Below are positions 44,135-52,926 of a stretch of 64,000 nucleotides of DNA, in pieces (positions within the stretch are counted from its first letter, which is position 1; every line of letters starts with the position of its first letter). The notes under the pieces are model-generated. The model ran no database searches. It worked only from the letters and a program-made list of their open reading frames with translations, and was not told the origin of the DNA. This DNA comes from Mucilaginibacter sp. 44-25 (GTDB taxonomy: Bacteria > Bacteroidota > Bacteroidia > Sphingobacteriales > Sphingobacteriaceae): the NCBI GenBank assembly GCA_001898335.1, contig MKTS01000004.1, positions 172,695 through 236,694 on the forward strand, written 5' to 3'. The position numbers and the translations under genes are program-made.

Positions 44135-45301
44135 TTAAATAGTATATTTTGTCCACTTCTCGTTACTCTGGCTGGATGCCACCACATTGTTGATAAATGC
44201 CATACCGCGTATACCATCATCAACAGACGGAAAATCAACCCATTCAGGAATTTCTCGTCCCTCTATTTTAGCGCTTAATGCTATGGCAAAATTGCGATAA
44301 AGGTTACCAAATGCTTCCAGATAACCTTCAGGATGCCCGCCCGGTGTACGGCAGTTTGAGGTAGCATAAGCCGATAAACGATCGGTATAGCCGCTACCAG
44401 CCCGCAGCGTTTCGGCAGGTTTATCCAACCATTTAATGGTAAGTGTGTTAGGCTCCATTTGGTTCCACTCGAGGCCACCATTTTCGCCGTAAACCCGAAT
44501 CTTAAGCGCATTCTCTTCGCCCGCTGCTATTTGCGATGCGGTAAGTGTACCGGTAACGCCTTCTTCAAAACGTAACAGTACTGCGCCGTCATCATCCAAC
44601 ATGCGGCCATCAACCACAACGTTTAATGAGGCGTTAAGCTCCGTGATCTTTAAACCGGAAATGTATTCGGCCAGGTGTGCCGCGTGGGTACCAATATCAC
44701 CCATACAGCCTGCCTTGCCTGATTTGGAAGGATCGGTACGCCATGAGGCCTGGGCATTACCCTCACGCTCGGAAAGGCGGCTTAACCAACCCTGCAAGTA
44801 CTCAACATAAATTTTACGCACTTTGCCTAAAGCGCCGCCTTTTACAATTTCGCGTGCCTCTTTTACCATTGGGTAACCCGAGTAGGTATGCGTTAGCAGT
44901 AACATCAGCCCGGTTTCTTCTACCTTGGCTTTAAGTTGTTGCGCTTCTTCAAGCGTAAAGGTGATCGGCTTTTCGATCACTACGTTAAAACCGTTTTCCA
45001 ATGCCATCATTGCCGGGGCAAAGTGGGCGAAATTGGGGGTAACAATGGTTACAAAATCCATGCGTTCATCGGCAGGGCGTTGCGCTTCAGCCTTAAACAT
45101 GTCTTCATAGTTATTGTAAATACGATCGGGCGATAAAAAAAGCATGCGGCCGCTTTCCTGGGCAACTTCAGGGTGCATACTTAAGGCACCGCAAACCAGT
45201 TCTATCTGTCCGTCCATATTGGCAGCAATGCGGTGAATAGCGCCGATGAAAGCATCCTTGCCACCGCCTATCATGCCCATGCGTAATTTCCTGTTACTCA
45301 T
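44135..45301 (-). CDS. Gfo/Idh/MocA oxidoreductase, cytoplasmic
   Basis: A 388-residue NAD(P)-dependent sugar dehydrogenase. Rossmann start MGMIGGGKDAFIGAIHR, catalytic-type Lys in NVVIEKPITF, and MGDIGTHAAHLAEY with the conserved His. No export signal, in contrast to the homologue at 46029-47459. 3 bp upstream of the barrel gene at 43079. In 3-keto-sugar routes this family interconverts the C3 hydroxyl and ketone. Confidence 0.89.
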   Translation of the reverse strand: MSNRKLRMGMIGGGKDAFIGAIHRIAANMDGQIELVCGALSMHPEVAQESGRMLFLSPDRIYNNYEDMFKAEAQRPADERMDFVTIVTPNFAHFAPAMMALENGFNVVIEKPITFTLEEAQQLKAKVEETGLMLLLTHTYSGYPMVKEAREIVKGGALGKVRKIYVEYLQGWLSRLSEREGNAQASWRTDPSKSGKAGCMGDIGTHAAHLAEYISGLKITELNASLNVVVDGRMLDDDGAVLLRFEEGVTGTLTASQIAAGEENALKIRVYGENGGLEWNQMEPNTLTIKWLDKPAETLRAGSGYTDRLSAYATSNCRTPGGHPEGYLEAFGNLYRNFAIALSAKIEGREIPEWVDFPSVDDGIRGMAFINNVVASSQSNEKWTKYTI

Positions 45302-45371
45302 AATAGATAAGCAAGCATTACCAGGAACAAACCCGGAAATGCCTTTGTTTTAATTTAGATAAATGTATAAA

Positions 45372-45396
45372 AACCGCTCCGGGTTACGGAGCGGTG
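45372..45396 (-). terminator. Rho-independent terminator
   Basis: A 9-bp stem, ACCGCTCCG (45373-45381) and CGGAGCGGT (45387-45395), loop GGTTA. On the - strand it is followed by TTTTTAT. It ends the transcript of the gluconate-dehydrogenase-subunit-like gene at 45413-45985. Confidence 0.8.
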
Positions 45397-45412
45397 CAAT
45401 TTTAAGGGTTTC

Positions 45413-45985
45413 TTATGATAATGCCCAGGCTTTATCTCCTTTTTTGTAAGGATAATCGCCTATGTATTTACCCGGTACCGGCACATACCTCAATGCCTTT
45501 GTTGCGCCAACCTCCGAGGTAAAGTAACCTAACAGCGTAAGTTGCTTTATCATGCTGAAGTAATGGTTCGGATCTTCGGGCTTCTTGGTTTTAGCGTAAT
45601 CCTTAGCTTCCTTATCCAACTGCGTAAGCAGTTCGGTACGTTGCTTGGCATCGGCATCCATAAACTTTTTGTTGAACTTCTTGTCGCAAGCTTCATCTAA
45701 CTGGGCCAAACCTTTCTTAAACACCTTTTGATCGGCATCGGTGTAGCAGTCGCGTACCATTATGGCCATAAAACCACCAACGTTTGCCGCCTTAGCGCCG
45801 GGGGTTGAGGTCGCGGGCAAAATGGTTTCGCCAATCTCATTCATGTAGGCGGTAGTTTCCTTACTAAAAAGGTCATCGGTATTTACCGAGCCGCCCGACT
45901 TACAGCCTGACACGAAGAACTCGGCACCAATTACAGCACCGCCCAGTATCAAACCCACTCTGCTTATAGCATCTCTTCTATTCAT
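45413..45985 (-). CDS. Gluconate 2-dehydrogenase subunit 3 family protein, Tat lipoprotein (1)
   Basis: A 190-residue small subunit of a periplasmic FAD sugar dehydrogenase. The N-terminus MNRRDAISRVGLILGGAVIG carries a twin-arginine motif and ends with a lipobox-like FVSGC, so it should be a Tat-exported lipoprotein able to carry a signal-less catalytic subunit with it. The domain (YMNEIGETILPAT, HYFSMIKQLTLLGYFTSEVG) is typical. The likely partner is the GMC protein at 47486-49165, one gene upstream. Confidence 0.88.
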   Translation of the reverse strand: MNRRDAISRVGLILGGAVIGAEFFVSGCKSGGSVNTDDLFSKETTAYMNEIGETILPATSTPGAKAANVGGFMAIMVRDCYTDADQKVFKKGLAQLDEACDKKFNKKFMDADAKQRTELLTQLDKEAKDYAKTKKPEDPNHYFSMIKQLTLLGYFTSEVGATKALRYVPVPGKYIGDYPYKKGDKAWALS

Positions 45986-46028
45986 CTTTTTATAGAATTA
46001 TGAGTTAATTTTTTAGTTTTTATTGTTG

Positions 46029-47459
46029 TTATGCTTTTAGCTCAAAACCTGCAGGGTATTGGCGCTTAACGTATTGGTTAACATCATCAAAGTTGGTCAC
46101 TTTCATGGCTTTATTATCCCATGTGTATTTGAATGCACCGCCTTTAAGGTCATGACCGCGAACAGCCAGGTTAGCCATCAGTAACGCTTCGGTAAGCGGG
46201 CCGGCAACCTCAAACGGAGAACTTACTTCCATTTTACCATAACCGGCAATACAAGCTTCAACCCATTGCGCGTAGTGGCCATTTGCACCACCCGGAACAC
46301 GTTTGTATTTCTGCGGCGCTTTGGCATCCTTAGTACGCTCTTTTGGTAATAAAGTAGCTGCATCAGAATAGGTGCTGGCATACATTTTACCTTTGCTACC
46401 AATGAATAAAGTTCCGTTACCTTCTTCTCCACCCCATTTTTCATTAGGGCCAAGCTCTTCAGGACGCTCTGGCTGTATACCTCCGTCCATCCAATGAAGG
46501 GTAATATCACCTTTAGTTTTAGCAGTTTTAGGGAACGTTAACGTGATATGGCTTGATGGCGGGCAGCTTTCAGGGAAGTTACCTTTTCTGAAAGAATCAA
46601 CATAAACGCTGCCTACACTGGCCTGTACATCTTTAACATACTGCAAGCCTAACACGCGGAATGGTGCCTCAACTAAGTGGCAACCCATATCGCCTAAGGC
46701 GCCTGTACCGTAATCCCACCAGCCGCGCCAGTTAAATGGTACCAGTTTTTCCACGTAATCTTTACGGGGAGCGGTACCCAACCAAAGATCCCAGTCAAGT
46801 TCTTTAGGGATATTGGTGCTTGGATCTGGCCATTTGATCCCTTGCGGCCATACCGGGCGGTTTGTCCAGCAGTAAATAGTATCTACATCGCCTATAAGGC
46901 CTGCATCATACCACTCTGCCATTAAGCGGGTACCATCGTTTGATGCCCCCTGGTTACCCATTTGGGTAACTACTTTGAATTTTTTGGCAGCATCGGTTAG
47001 TAAGCGTGCCTCCCAAATATCATGCGTAAGGGGTTTTTGCACATAAACGTGCTTGCCTAATTGCATAGCATGGTAAGCGATGATGGCGTGGTTATGATCC
47101 GGAGTTGATACGGATACCGCATCGAAATTCTTATGATCTTTTTCTAACAACTCGCGCCAGTCCTTAACATATTTGGCTTTAGGGAACGATGCCCGTGATC
47201 TTGCGGCCTGACGGTCGTCGACGTCACACAGGAAAGCAATGTTAGCTTTCCCGCTTTTTGCAAAATTAGCGATATCGCTCTCTCCTTTACCGCCCGCGCC
47301 AATACCGGCTACGTTAAGCATATCGCTTGGGGCAGTAAAGCCCCTGCCACCCAAAACGTGGCGTGGTACGATCATGAATCCGGCGGCTGCCATTGAAGCC
47401 GATTTAATAAAATCGCGCCTGGATGTGCCGTTGTTTGTGGTTTCTTTTTTCTCAGTCAT
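46029..47459 (-). CDS. Exported Gfo/Idh/MocA oxidoreductase
   Basis: A 476-residue protein with a twin-arginine signal (TSRRDFIKSASMAAAGFM), then a Rossmann domain (AGIGAGGKGESDIANF, VSVSTPDHNHA, VYVQKPLTHD) and a long C-terminal domain with GDMGCHLVEAPF. Tat export suggests that it folds in the cytoplasm and carries NAD(P) tightly bound, as in other exported family members. It lies between an FAD dehydrogenase gene and its small-subunit gene, pointing to a joint oxidation pathway outside the inner membrane. Confidence 0.88.
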   Translation of the reverse strand: MTEKKETTNNGTSRRDFIKSASMAAAGFMIVPRHVLGGRGFTAPSDMLNVAGIGAGGKGESDIANFAKSGKANIAFLCDVDDRQAARSRASFPKAKYVKDWRELLEKDHKNFDAVSVSTPDHNHAIIAYHAMQLGKHVYVQKPLTHDIWEARLLTDAAKKFKVVTQMGNQGASNDGTRLMAEWYDAGLIGDVDTIYCWTNRPVWPQGIKWPDPSTNIPKELDWDLWLGTAPRKDYVEKLVPFNWRGWWDYGTGALGDMGCHLVEAPFRVLGLQYVKDVQASVGSVYVDSFRKGNFPESCPPSSHITLTFPKTAKTKGDITLHWMDGGIQPERPEELGPNEKWGGEEGNGTLFIGSKGKMYASTYSDAATLLPKERTKDAKAPQKYKRVPGGANGHYAQWVEACIAGYGKMEVSSPFEVAGPLTEALLMANLAVRGHDLKGGAFKYTWDNKAMKVTNFDDVNQYVKRQYPAGFELKA

Positions 47460-47485
47460 TGGTAGTCGAATTTCAATACTGTATG

Positions 47486-49165
47486 TTATAAATTACCTTT
47501 TTTAAGCTCTTCAACCGCATGGTTAGCTGCGCGGGCAGTTAATGCCATGTAGGTAAGTGAAGGGTTTTGGCAGGCAGCCGATGCCATGGCTGCGCCATCG
47601 GTAACAAATACGTTTTTCGCATCCCAAACCTGGTTCCACTCGTTTAGTACAGATGATTTTGGATCGCGACCCATACGGGCAGTACCCATCTCGTGTATAC
47701 CCCGGCCCAATACAGGATCTGTGGTGAATCCCTGCACATCTTTAACACCAGCATTCTCAAGCATTTCTTTCGCGTCGTTCATCATATCGATACGCATTTT
47801 ACGCTCGTTGTCTTTACACTCCGCGTCAATAGCCAGTACCGGTAAGCCCCACTTGTCTTTTTTCTCTTTATCCAGGTAAACACGGTTTTCATGATATGGT
47901 AGTGTTTCGCCGAAACCACCCATACCAAATGTCCAACTACCCGGTTCTGATAACGCGTCTTTAAATGCACCACCGATGTTAAGCTCTGCAATATCGCGGC
48001 TCCAGCTTTCGCGGCTACCGCCACCCTGGTAACCAAAACCACGGATATAATCGCGTTTCTCGCCGTTAAGGTTACGGTAACGAGGGATGTAGATACCATT
48101 AGCACGGCGGCCGAAGTAGTATTTATCTTCATGGCCTTCGATGCGGCCACCGGCACCAACACCTAAGTGGTGGTCCATCAGGTTATGGCCCAACTGGCCG
48201 CTGCTGCTGCCTAAGCCACCTTCCCAAACATCGGTAGCAGAGTTCATTAATACCCAAGCACTGTTAAGGGCTGACGCGTTAACGAAAACGATCTTCGCAA
48301 AATATTGGTAAGTTTTGTTGGTTTCCGCATCCAGTATTTCAACGCCTTTTGCCTTCTTGGTGTCTTTATCGTATAATATTTTGGTTACGATTGACCACGG
48401 ACGAACAGTTAGGTTACCGGTTGCCATAGCCGCAGGTAATGTAGCCGACTGCGTGCTGAAATAAGCACCGAACGGACAACCTAACCAGCATTTGTTACGG
48501 TACTGGCAGTTTGTACGGTTATTATGGGGTACAGTAATATTAGCGGTACGGCCAATAATAAAGTGCCTTGCATCTTTATAAAATTCTTTAAAACGTTTTT
48601 GAACATCTTTCTCAATAACGTTCATTTCCATTGGCGGCATAAAATCGCCGTCCGGAAGAATTGGAACGCCATCCTTGTTACCTGAGATACCGGCAAAACG
48701 CTCTGCATAACCATACCAGTCGTGCAAGTCCTTGTAACGGATAGGCCAGTCGGTACCTATACCATCTTTAAGATTGGCTTCAAAGTCGGTATCATGCCAG
48801 CGGTATGATTGCCTGCCCCACATTAAAGAACGGCCACCAACATGGTAACCCCTAAACCAGTCGAAACGTTTAATTTCAACATAAGGGCTTTCCTTTTCAT
48901 TGGTCCAGTAATCAAGGTTGGTTTCGTTAAGTGGATAATCACGTTTAAGCACAGGATAATCCTCTATCATTTTTTGCGTACGGCCACCACGGTGTTCAAA
49001 CTCCCACGGTGCTTTGTTGGCATTAACATAATCTTTAATGTGCTCGATGTTTTTACCGCGCTCCAACATAATGGTTTTTAAACCTTTTTCGGTTAGCTCT
49101 TTTGCAGCCCAGCCGCCGGAGATACCTGAACCAATGACGATGGCGTCATAAGTGTTTGTAGACAT
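47486..49165 (-). CDS. GMC oxidoreductase, FAD sugar dehydrogenase catalytic subunit (1)
   Basis: A 559-residue flavoprotein. FAD fold VIGSGISGGWAAKEL, Cys cluster NCQYRNKCWLGCPFGAYF with C-x5-C-x3-C spacing (predicted [3Fe-4S]), and a C-terminal GRGIHEMGTARMG with VTDGAAMASAACQNPS. No own signal, so export with the Tat subunit at 45413 is likely. Related to the proteins at 28748 and 49343. Electrons would pass to the cytochrome c lipoprotein at 42592. The acceptor position on the sugar is not visible; C3 oxidation is inferred from the neighbours. Confidence 0.9.
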   Translation of the reverse strand: MSTNTYDAIVIGSGISGGWAAKELTEKGLKTIMLERGKNIEHIKDYVNANKAPWEFEHRGGRTQKMIEDYPVLKRDYPLNETNLDYWTNEKESPYVEIKRFDWFRGYHVGGRSLMWGRQSYRWHDTDFEANLKDGIGTDWPIRYKDLHDWYGYAERFAGISGNKDGVPILPDGDFMPPMEMNVIEKDVQKRFKEFYKDARHFIIGRTANITVPHNNRTNCQYRNKCWLGCPFGAYFSTQSATLPAAMATGNLTVRPWSIVTKILYDKDTKKAKGVEILDAETNKTYQYFAKIVFVNASALNSAWVLMNSATDVWEGGLGSSSGQLGHNLMDHHLGVGAGGRIEGHEDKYYFGRRANGIYIPRYRNLNGEKRDYIRGFGYQGGGSRESWSRDIAELNIGGAFKDALSEPGSWTFGMGGFGETLPYHENRVYLDKEKKDKWGLPVLAIDAECKDNERKMRIDMMNDAKEMLENAGVKDVQGFTTDPVLGRGIHEMGTARMGRDPKSSVLNEWNQVWDAKNVFVTDGAAMASAACQNPSLTYMALTARAANHAVEELKKGNL

Positions 49166-49342
49166 AAAAGTGTAGCGTTAAAATAGTTTACTTAGCAATT
49201 GGTTATATGGCCTAATGTATGAATAAAATTTATCTTGCAAATACTTTTCATTGTGTTTTTTTCACACACTATCCTTTTTATTAAACAGTTAATGATTACC
49301 AGCACAATAGCCTAATAATTAGCCTACTGCCGATAACAAAAA

Positions 49343-51058
49343 CTATACGTTTCCTTTCTTTAATTCGCTTACAGCATGGTCAACCGCGCGGGCGGTAAAA
49401 GCCATGTAAGTAAGTGATGGATTCTGGCATGATGTTGACGTCATGCTGGCGCCATCTGTAACATATACATTGGGGCAGGAATGCAAACGATGCCATTTAT
49501 CCAGCATAGATGTTTTAGGATCTTTACCCATACGCACACCCCCCATCTCATGAATATCAAGCCCCGGGGCGCGATGGTCTGTAAAGGTTTGTATATTGGT
49601 AAAGCCGGCTGATGTGAACATCTCGGTCATTTGCTCAATGTAATCCTTCTTCATCTTCTCATCGTTATCATCATAATCAACAGAAATTCTCAGTTGCGGT
49701 ATTCCCCACGGGTCTTTCAGGCTGTTATCAAGTGTAACAAAGTTGCTCTCCTTCGGGATGGTTTCGCCCATCATATGCGAACCTACACTCCAGCCGCCCA
49801 ATTCTTTCCTGGCCAGGTTATCTTTCAGCTCCTGGCCTATACCATCGCTGCTTTGTTTATGCCCCCTGTAAGCGTAAAGCCCCGCCGCGTAACCTCTAAG
49901 GAAATTTGTTTCCTGTTTATATACGTTCCGGAACCGTGGTATATAACCACCGCCTGCCGGATTACGGCCGTCTGTGGTCCATTCCTTAGCACCATCATAC
50001 TCGGCGTTCATATGTGCCGAATAATTGTGGAAAGCAATGTATTTACCCAGGGTGCCACTATCGTTACCTAAACCATTTGGGAAGCGCTGCGATTTGGAGT
50101 TAAGCAATATGAGGTTACTGTTTAAGGCCGCCGCGTTAACAAATATCACCGGCGCATAGTATTCTATAGCCTCTTTGGTATTGGCATCTATCACCCGCAC
50201 ACCTGTTGCTTTACCTTTTTTATCATCATAAATGATGGACTCAACAACAGAATGTGGCCTTAAGGTACACAAGCCTGTTTTTAACGCCCAAGGGATAGTA
50301 GATGAATTGGAACTGAAGTAGCCTCCAAATGGGCACCCGCGCTGGCACAGGGTACGCTCCTGGCACTGCCCCCTGCCCTGGTCAAGATGTATTTGATTGG
50401 GTTTTGATAAATGCGCGCAACGTGCGCTGATCACATGCCTGTTCTTGTAATTCTTTTTTAAGTGGTTACTGAAATAAGTTTCAACCGCGTTGAGTGGAAA
50501 GGGCGGCAGAAACTCACCATCAGGCAATTCGGCCAGTCCATCACGATTGCCCGATATGCCAGCAAATTTTTCTACATAACTATACCAGGGAGCTATATCT
50601 TCATAACGGATAGGCCAGTCAACAGCGAAGCCGTCACGCGCGGGGCCCTCGAAATCAAAATTGCTCCAGCGCTGTGTTTGGCGCGCCCAGAGTAATGATT
50701 TTCCCCCGGTTTGGTACCCGCGTATCCAGTCAAATGGTTTTTCCTGTACATAAGGGTGCTCGGCATCTTTCACAAAAAAGTGCATGGCATCTTCACCAAA
50801 AGCATAGCAACGATTAACTACAGGGTTGGCTTTCTGTATCGCGTCAGGCACTACGCCATGGTGCGGAAATTCCCACGGATATAAATTAGTTGTGGGATAA
50901 TCTTTAAGGTGCTTAACATCCCTGCCCCGCTCAAGTACGAGCGTTTTAAGGCCTTTACCGGTAAACTCTTTAGCCGCCCAGCCGCCGCTGATACCCGAAC
51001 CTATAATTATGGCATCAAACGTGCGTTCTTTTACACTATCAATATTAAGATTTGCCAT
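49343..51058 (-). CDS. GMC oxidoreductase, FAD sugar dehydrogenase catalytic subunit (2)
   Basis: A 571-residue homologue of the subunits at 28748 and 47486. It shows IIGSGISGGWAAKEF, CQERTLCQRGCPFGGYF (C-x5-C-x3-C), LDIHEMGGVRMG and VTDGASMTSTSCQNPS. It is closer in sequence to the 28748 copy (shared YVQEKPFDWIRGYQ and HSVVESIIYD-type segments). It starts 2 bp after the Tat small-subunit gene, forming a clear two-gene dehydrogenase. Confidence 0.9.
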   Translation of the reverse strand: MANLNIDSVKERTFDAIIIGSGISGGWAAKEFTGKGLKTLVLERGRDVKHLKDYPTTNLYPWEFPHHGVVPDAIQKANPVVNRCYAFGEDAMHFFVKDAEHPYVQEKPFDWIRGYQTGGKSLLWARQTQRWSNFDFEGPARDGFAVDWPIRYEDIAPWYSYVEKFAGISGNRDGLAELPDGEFLPPFPLNAVETYFSNHLKKNYKNRHVISARCAHLSKPNQIHLDQGRGQCQERTLCQRGCPFGGYFSSNSSTIPWALKTGLCTLRPHSVVESIIYDDKKGKATGVRVIDANTKEAIEYYAPVIFVNAAALNSNLILLNSKSQRFPNGLGNDSGTLGKYIAFHNYSAHMNAEYDGAKEWTTDGRNPAGGGYIPRFRNVYKQETNFLRGYAAGLYAYRGHKQSSDGIGQELKDNLARKELGGWSVGSHMMGETIPKESNFVTLDNSLKDPWGIPQLRISVDYDDNDEKMKKDYIEQMTEMFTSAGFTNIQTFTDHRAPGLDIHEMGGVRMGKDPKTSMLDKWHRLHSCPNVYVTDGASMTSTSCQNPSLTYMAFTARAVDHAVSELKKGNV

Positions 51059-51060
51059 AA

Positions 51061-51627
51061 TTATACTGTTGCTTTACTTGCCGGATACATAGCATTATAT
51101 CTGCCGGGTACCAGTTCGTAAACTACTTGTTTGGTCATAAAATATTTTGAGGTGGTATAGCCAAAAACCGTTTGCCCTTTTACCATTTGATAAAAGGCCA
51201 TCAGTTTGCCGTCGTCTTTATAATTTTTGTCTTTGCCGAGCTTTTCAACCGATGAAACAAAGGCTACCCGCTGCTTATCCGTGCCATCAACAAATGGTTT
51301 TCCCATTTTTTGCTTAGCCTCATCGGCAAACTTATTCAGGCCGGTTATGAAATCGGCCTGCTGTTCTTTGCCAGCGCAGTCATCGATCATTTTAAAGACA
51401 AAAAGATTAATACCCAGTTCAGCGGCACCGGGGGTGTCTGTTTTTGGCAGAATGGTTTCGGTAAGGCTATTTACTATTTTCTCCTGCTCAGCGTCGATAG
51501 TAAGGTTATTGAGCTTTACTACCGCGTTGCCTTTATCATCATGCAGGCATGAAGGCAATATGATGGCACCTCCCATAATGAGCGCCATGTTGCGAAGCGC
51601 GGCGCGCCTGTTCATGTTCAAATTCAA
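51061..51627 (-). CDS. Gluconate 2-dehydrogenase subunit 3 family protein, Tat lipoprotein (2)
   Basis: A 188-residue small subunit. The N-terminus MNRRAALRNMALIMGGAIIL is a twin-arginine signal ending in a lipobox (LPSC). The start could be the ATG at 51627 or the one four codons later. Domain features are SLTETILPKTDTPGA, FKMIDDC and KGQTVFGYTTSKYF. It is directly followed by the GMC gene at 49343-51058, the expected catalytic partner. Confidence 0.88.
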   Translation of the reverse strand: MNLNMNRRAALRNMALIMGGAIILPSCLHDDKGNAVVKLNNLTIDAEQEKIVNSLTETILPKTDTPGAAELGINLFVFKMIDDCAGKEQQADFITGLNKFADEAKQKMGKPFVDGTDKQRVAFVSSVEKLGKDKNYKDDGKLMAFYQMVKGQTVFGYTTSKYFMTKQVVYELVPGRYNAMYPASKATV

Positions 51628-51690
51628 TTGATCAACAGTTAAAGTTTATAATTAATATAGGTTTAAGGGCATTAAGGTAACTTTTACTTA

Positions 51691-52605
51691 TTAATATCCC
51701 CACTTTTTCATGGTTTGTAAATCAATTTTTACACACTCAAGCGGGTCTATCCCCTGGTATGATTCCTGCTCGATGATCAGGTACACCGTACCACCGGTTT
51801 TTTTAGCCGCCTTAAGCACATTGCTCACATTGAGCACTCCCCTGCCCAGGATAGTACTTTCGTACCCTGTACCTTCAGTATTGGTAGCGCTTTTTATCTC
51901 ATCTTTTACGTGCATGGATACAAAACGGCCCGGGTATTTCTCAATAAGCGAAATAGGGTTATTTTCTCTACCATACATATTACCAATATCCAACTGCTGC
52001 GCCACTTTATCGGGGTCGGTATTCTGCATAATGTAATCGAACAGGCGCATATCGCCTACCATGGTAGTAAACTCAAAATCGTGGTTATGGTAGCCAAACT
52101 TCATCTTATATTTCTGGCACAACTCACCGCTTTTGTTAAATTGTTCCATGGTGCGTTTTAACAGGTCGGTATCATGCCTTACCCGCTCATCCATCCACGG
52201 GCTGATCACAAATTTTTGCCCCATGTATGCGGCATCTTCCACGGTAGCCTTCCAGGCATCGGTAAAATCGTTCTTAGCCGCGTCCCAATGCTCGGGGCGC
52301 ATCACCGTATGGCCGCTGGGCATTTGCAGATCAAGATCGGTTAAGCGTTTTTTAAATTCTTTAGCATCCCAGCCGTAAAACTTCCTGTCGATATAATTAG
52401 CATGCTCCACATACTTGTAGCCCATATCTGAAAGCATTTTTAATGTACCTGCCGGATCTTTGGCCATAGCATCACGTACCGAGTACAGTTGAAGGCCTAC
52501 CCTTTGGATCTTGGCCGGCGCAGCAAAAAGATGCTTGGGCATTAAGGCGGCAACCGTTACGGCCATAGCGCCGCTTTTAAGAAAAGTTCTTCTGGACGAT
52601 GTCAT
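51691..52605 (-). CDS. Exported sugar phosphate isomerase/epimerase-like TIM barrel (D)
   Basis: A 304-residue xylose-isomerase-like barrel with twin-arginine signal (TSSRRTFLKSGAMAVTVAA). Metal and substrate motifs KMKFGYHNHDFEFT, AQQLDIGNMYGR, MHVKDEI and YLIIEQESYQGIDP align with barrel A at 39477, so the two are paralogues. First gene of the minus-strand sugar-oxidation cluster, 63 bp upstream of the small-subunit gene. Confidence 0.87.
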   Translation of the reverse strand: MTSSRRTFLKSGAMAVTVAALMPKHLFAAPAKIQRVGLQLYSVRDAMAKDPAGTLKMLSDMGYKYVEHANYIDRKFYGWDAKEFKKRLTDLDLQMPSGHTVMRPEHWDAAKNDFTDAWKATVEDAAYMGQKFVISPWMDERVRHDTDLLKRTMEQFNKSGELCQKYKMKFGYHNHDFEFTTMVGDMRLFDYIMQNTDPDKVAQQLDIGNMYGRENNPISLIEKYPGRFVSMHVKDEIKSATNTEGTGYESTILGRGVLNVSNVLKAAKKTGGTVYLIIEQESYQGIDPLECVKIDLQTMKKWGY

Positions 52606-52926
52606 GTTATTATTGAGTTTAGTTAGTTTGCTTAGCTACGAAAAACACATAACCAATTATTACCGGCACCTAAAATGAGGAGGCTAAAAAAGCGGTTATA
52701 ACAGAACGGCATGTAATGTATCCAACAATTAAACTACATATTCACACTTAGGGGATGCGTTAAATGGTAGTGGTATACTGGTTAGTTAACTGGCTCACTA
52801 AGATATATATTCGTTTGTAAAAAGCCAATAAAAAGGCTTAAAATTTATAAAGTAGCTTCGACTTATTAAAACAATAGCCACATGATTTTGATCATGCGGC
52901 TATTGTTCTATATAACAGATATGCTG
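52606..52926. other. Intergenic region between the desaturase and the sugar cluster
   Basis: About 320 bp. The left part should hold the promoter of the sugar-oxidation cluster (AT-rich, with no clear consensus). The right end holds the desaturase terminator described separately. No small ORF or RNA was seen. Confidence 0.4.
52870..52907 (-). terminator. Terminator of the desaturase gene
   Basis: A 17-bp stem with one mismatch, AACAATAGCCACATGAT (52870-52886) against ATCATGCGGCTATTGTT (52891-52907), loop TTTG. On the - strand it is followed by TTTAAT. Confidence 0.75.
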
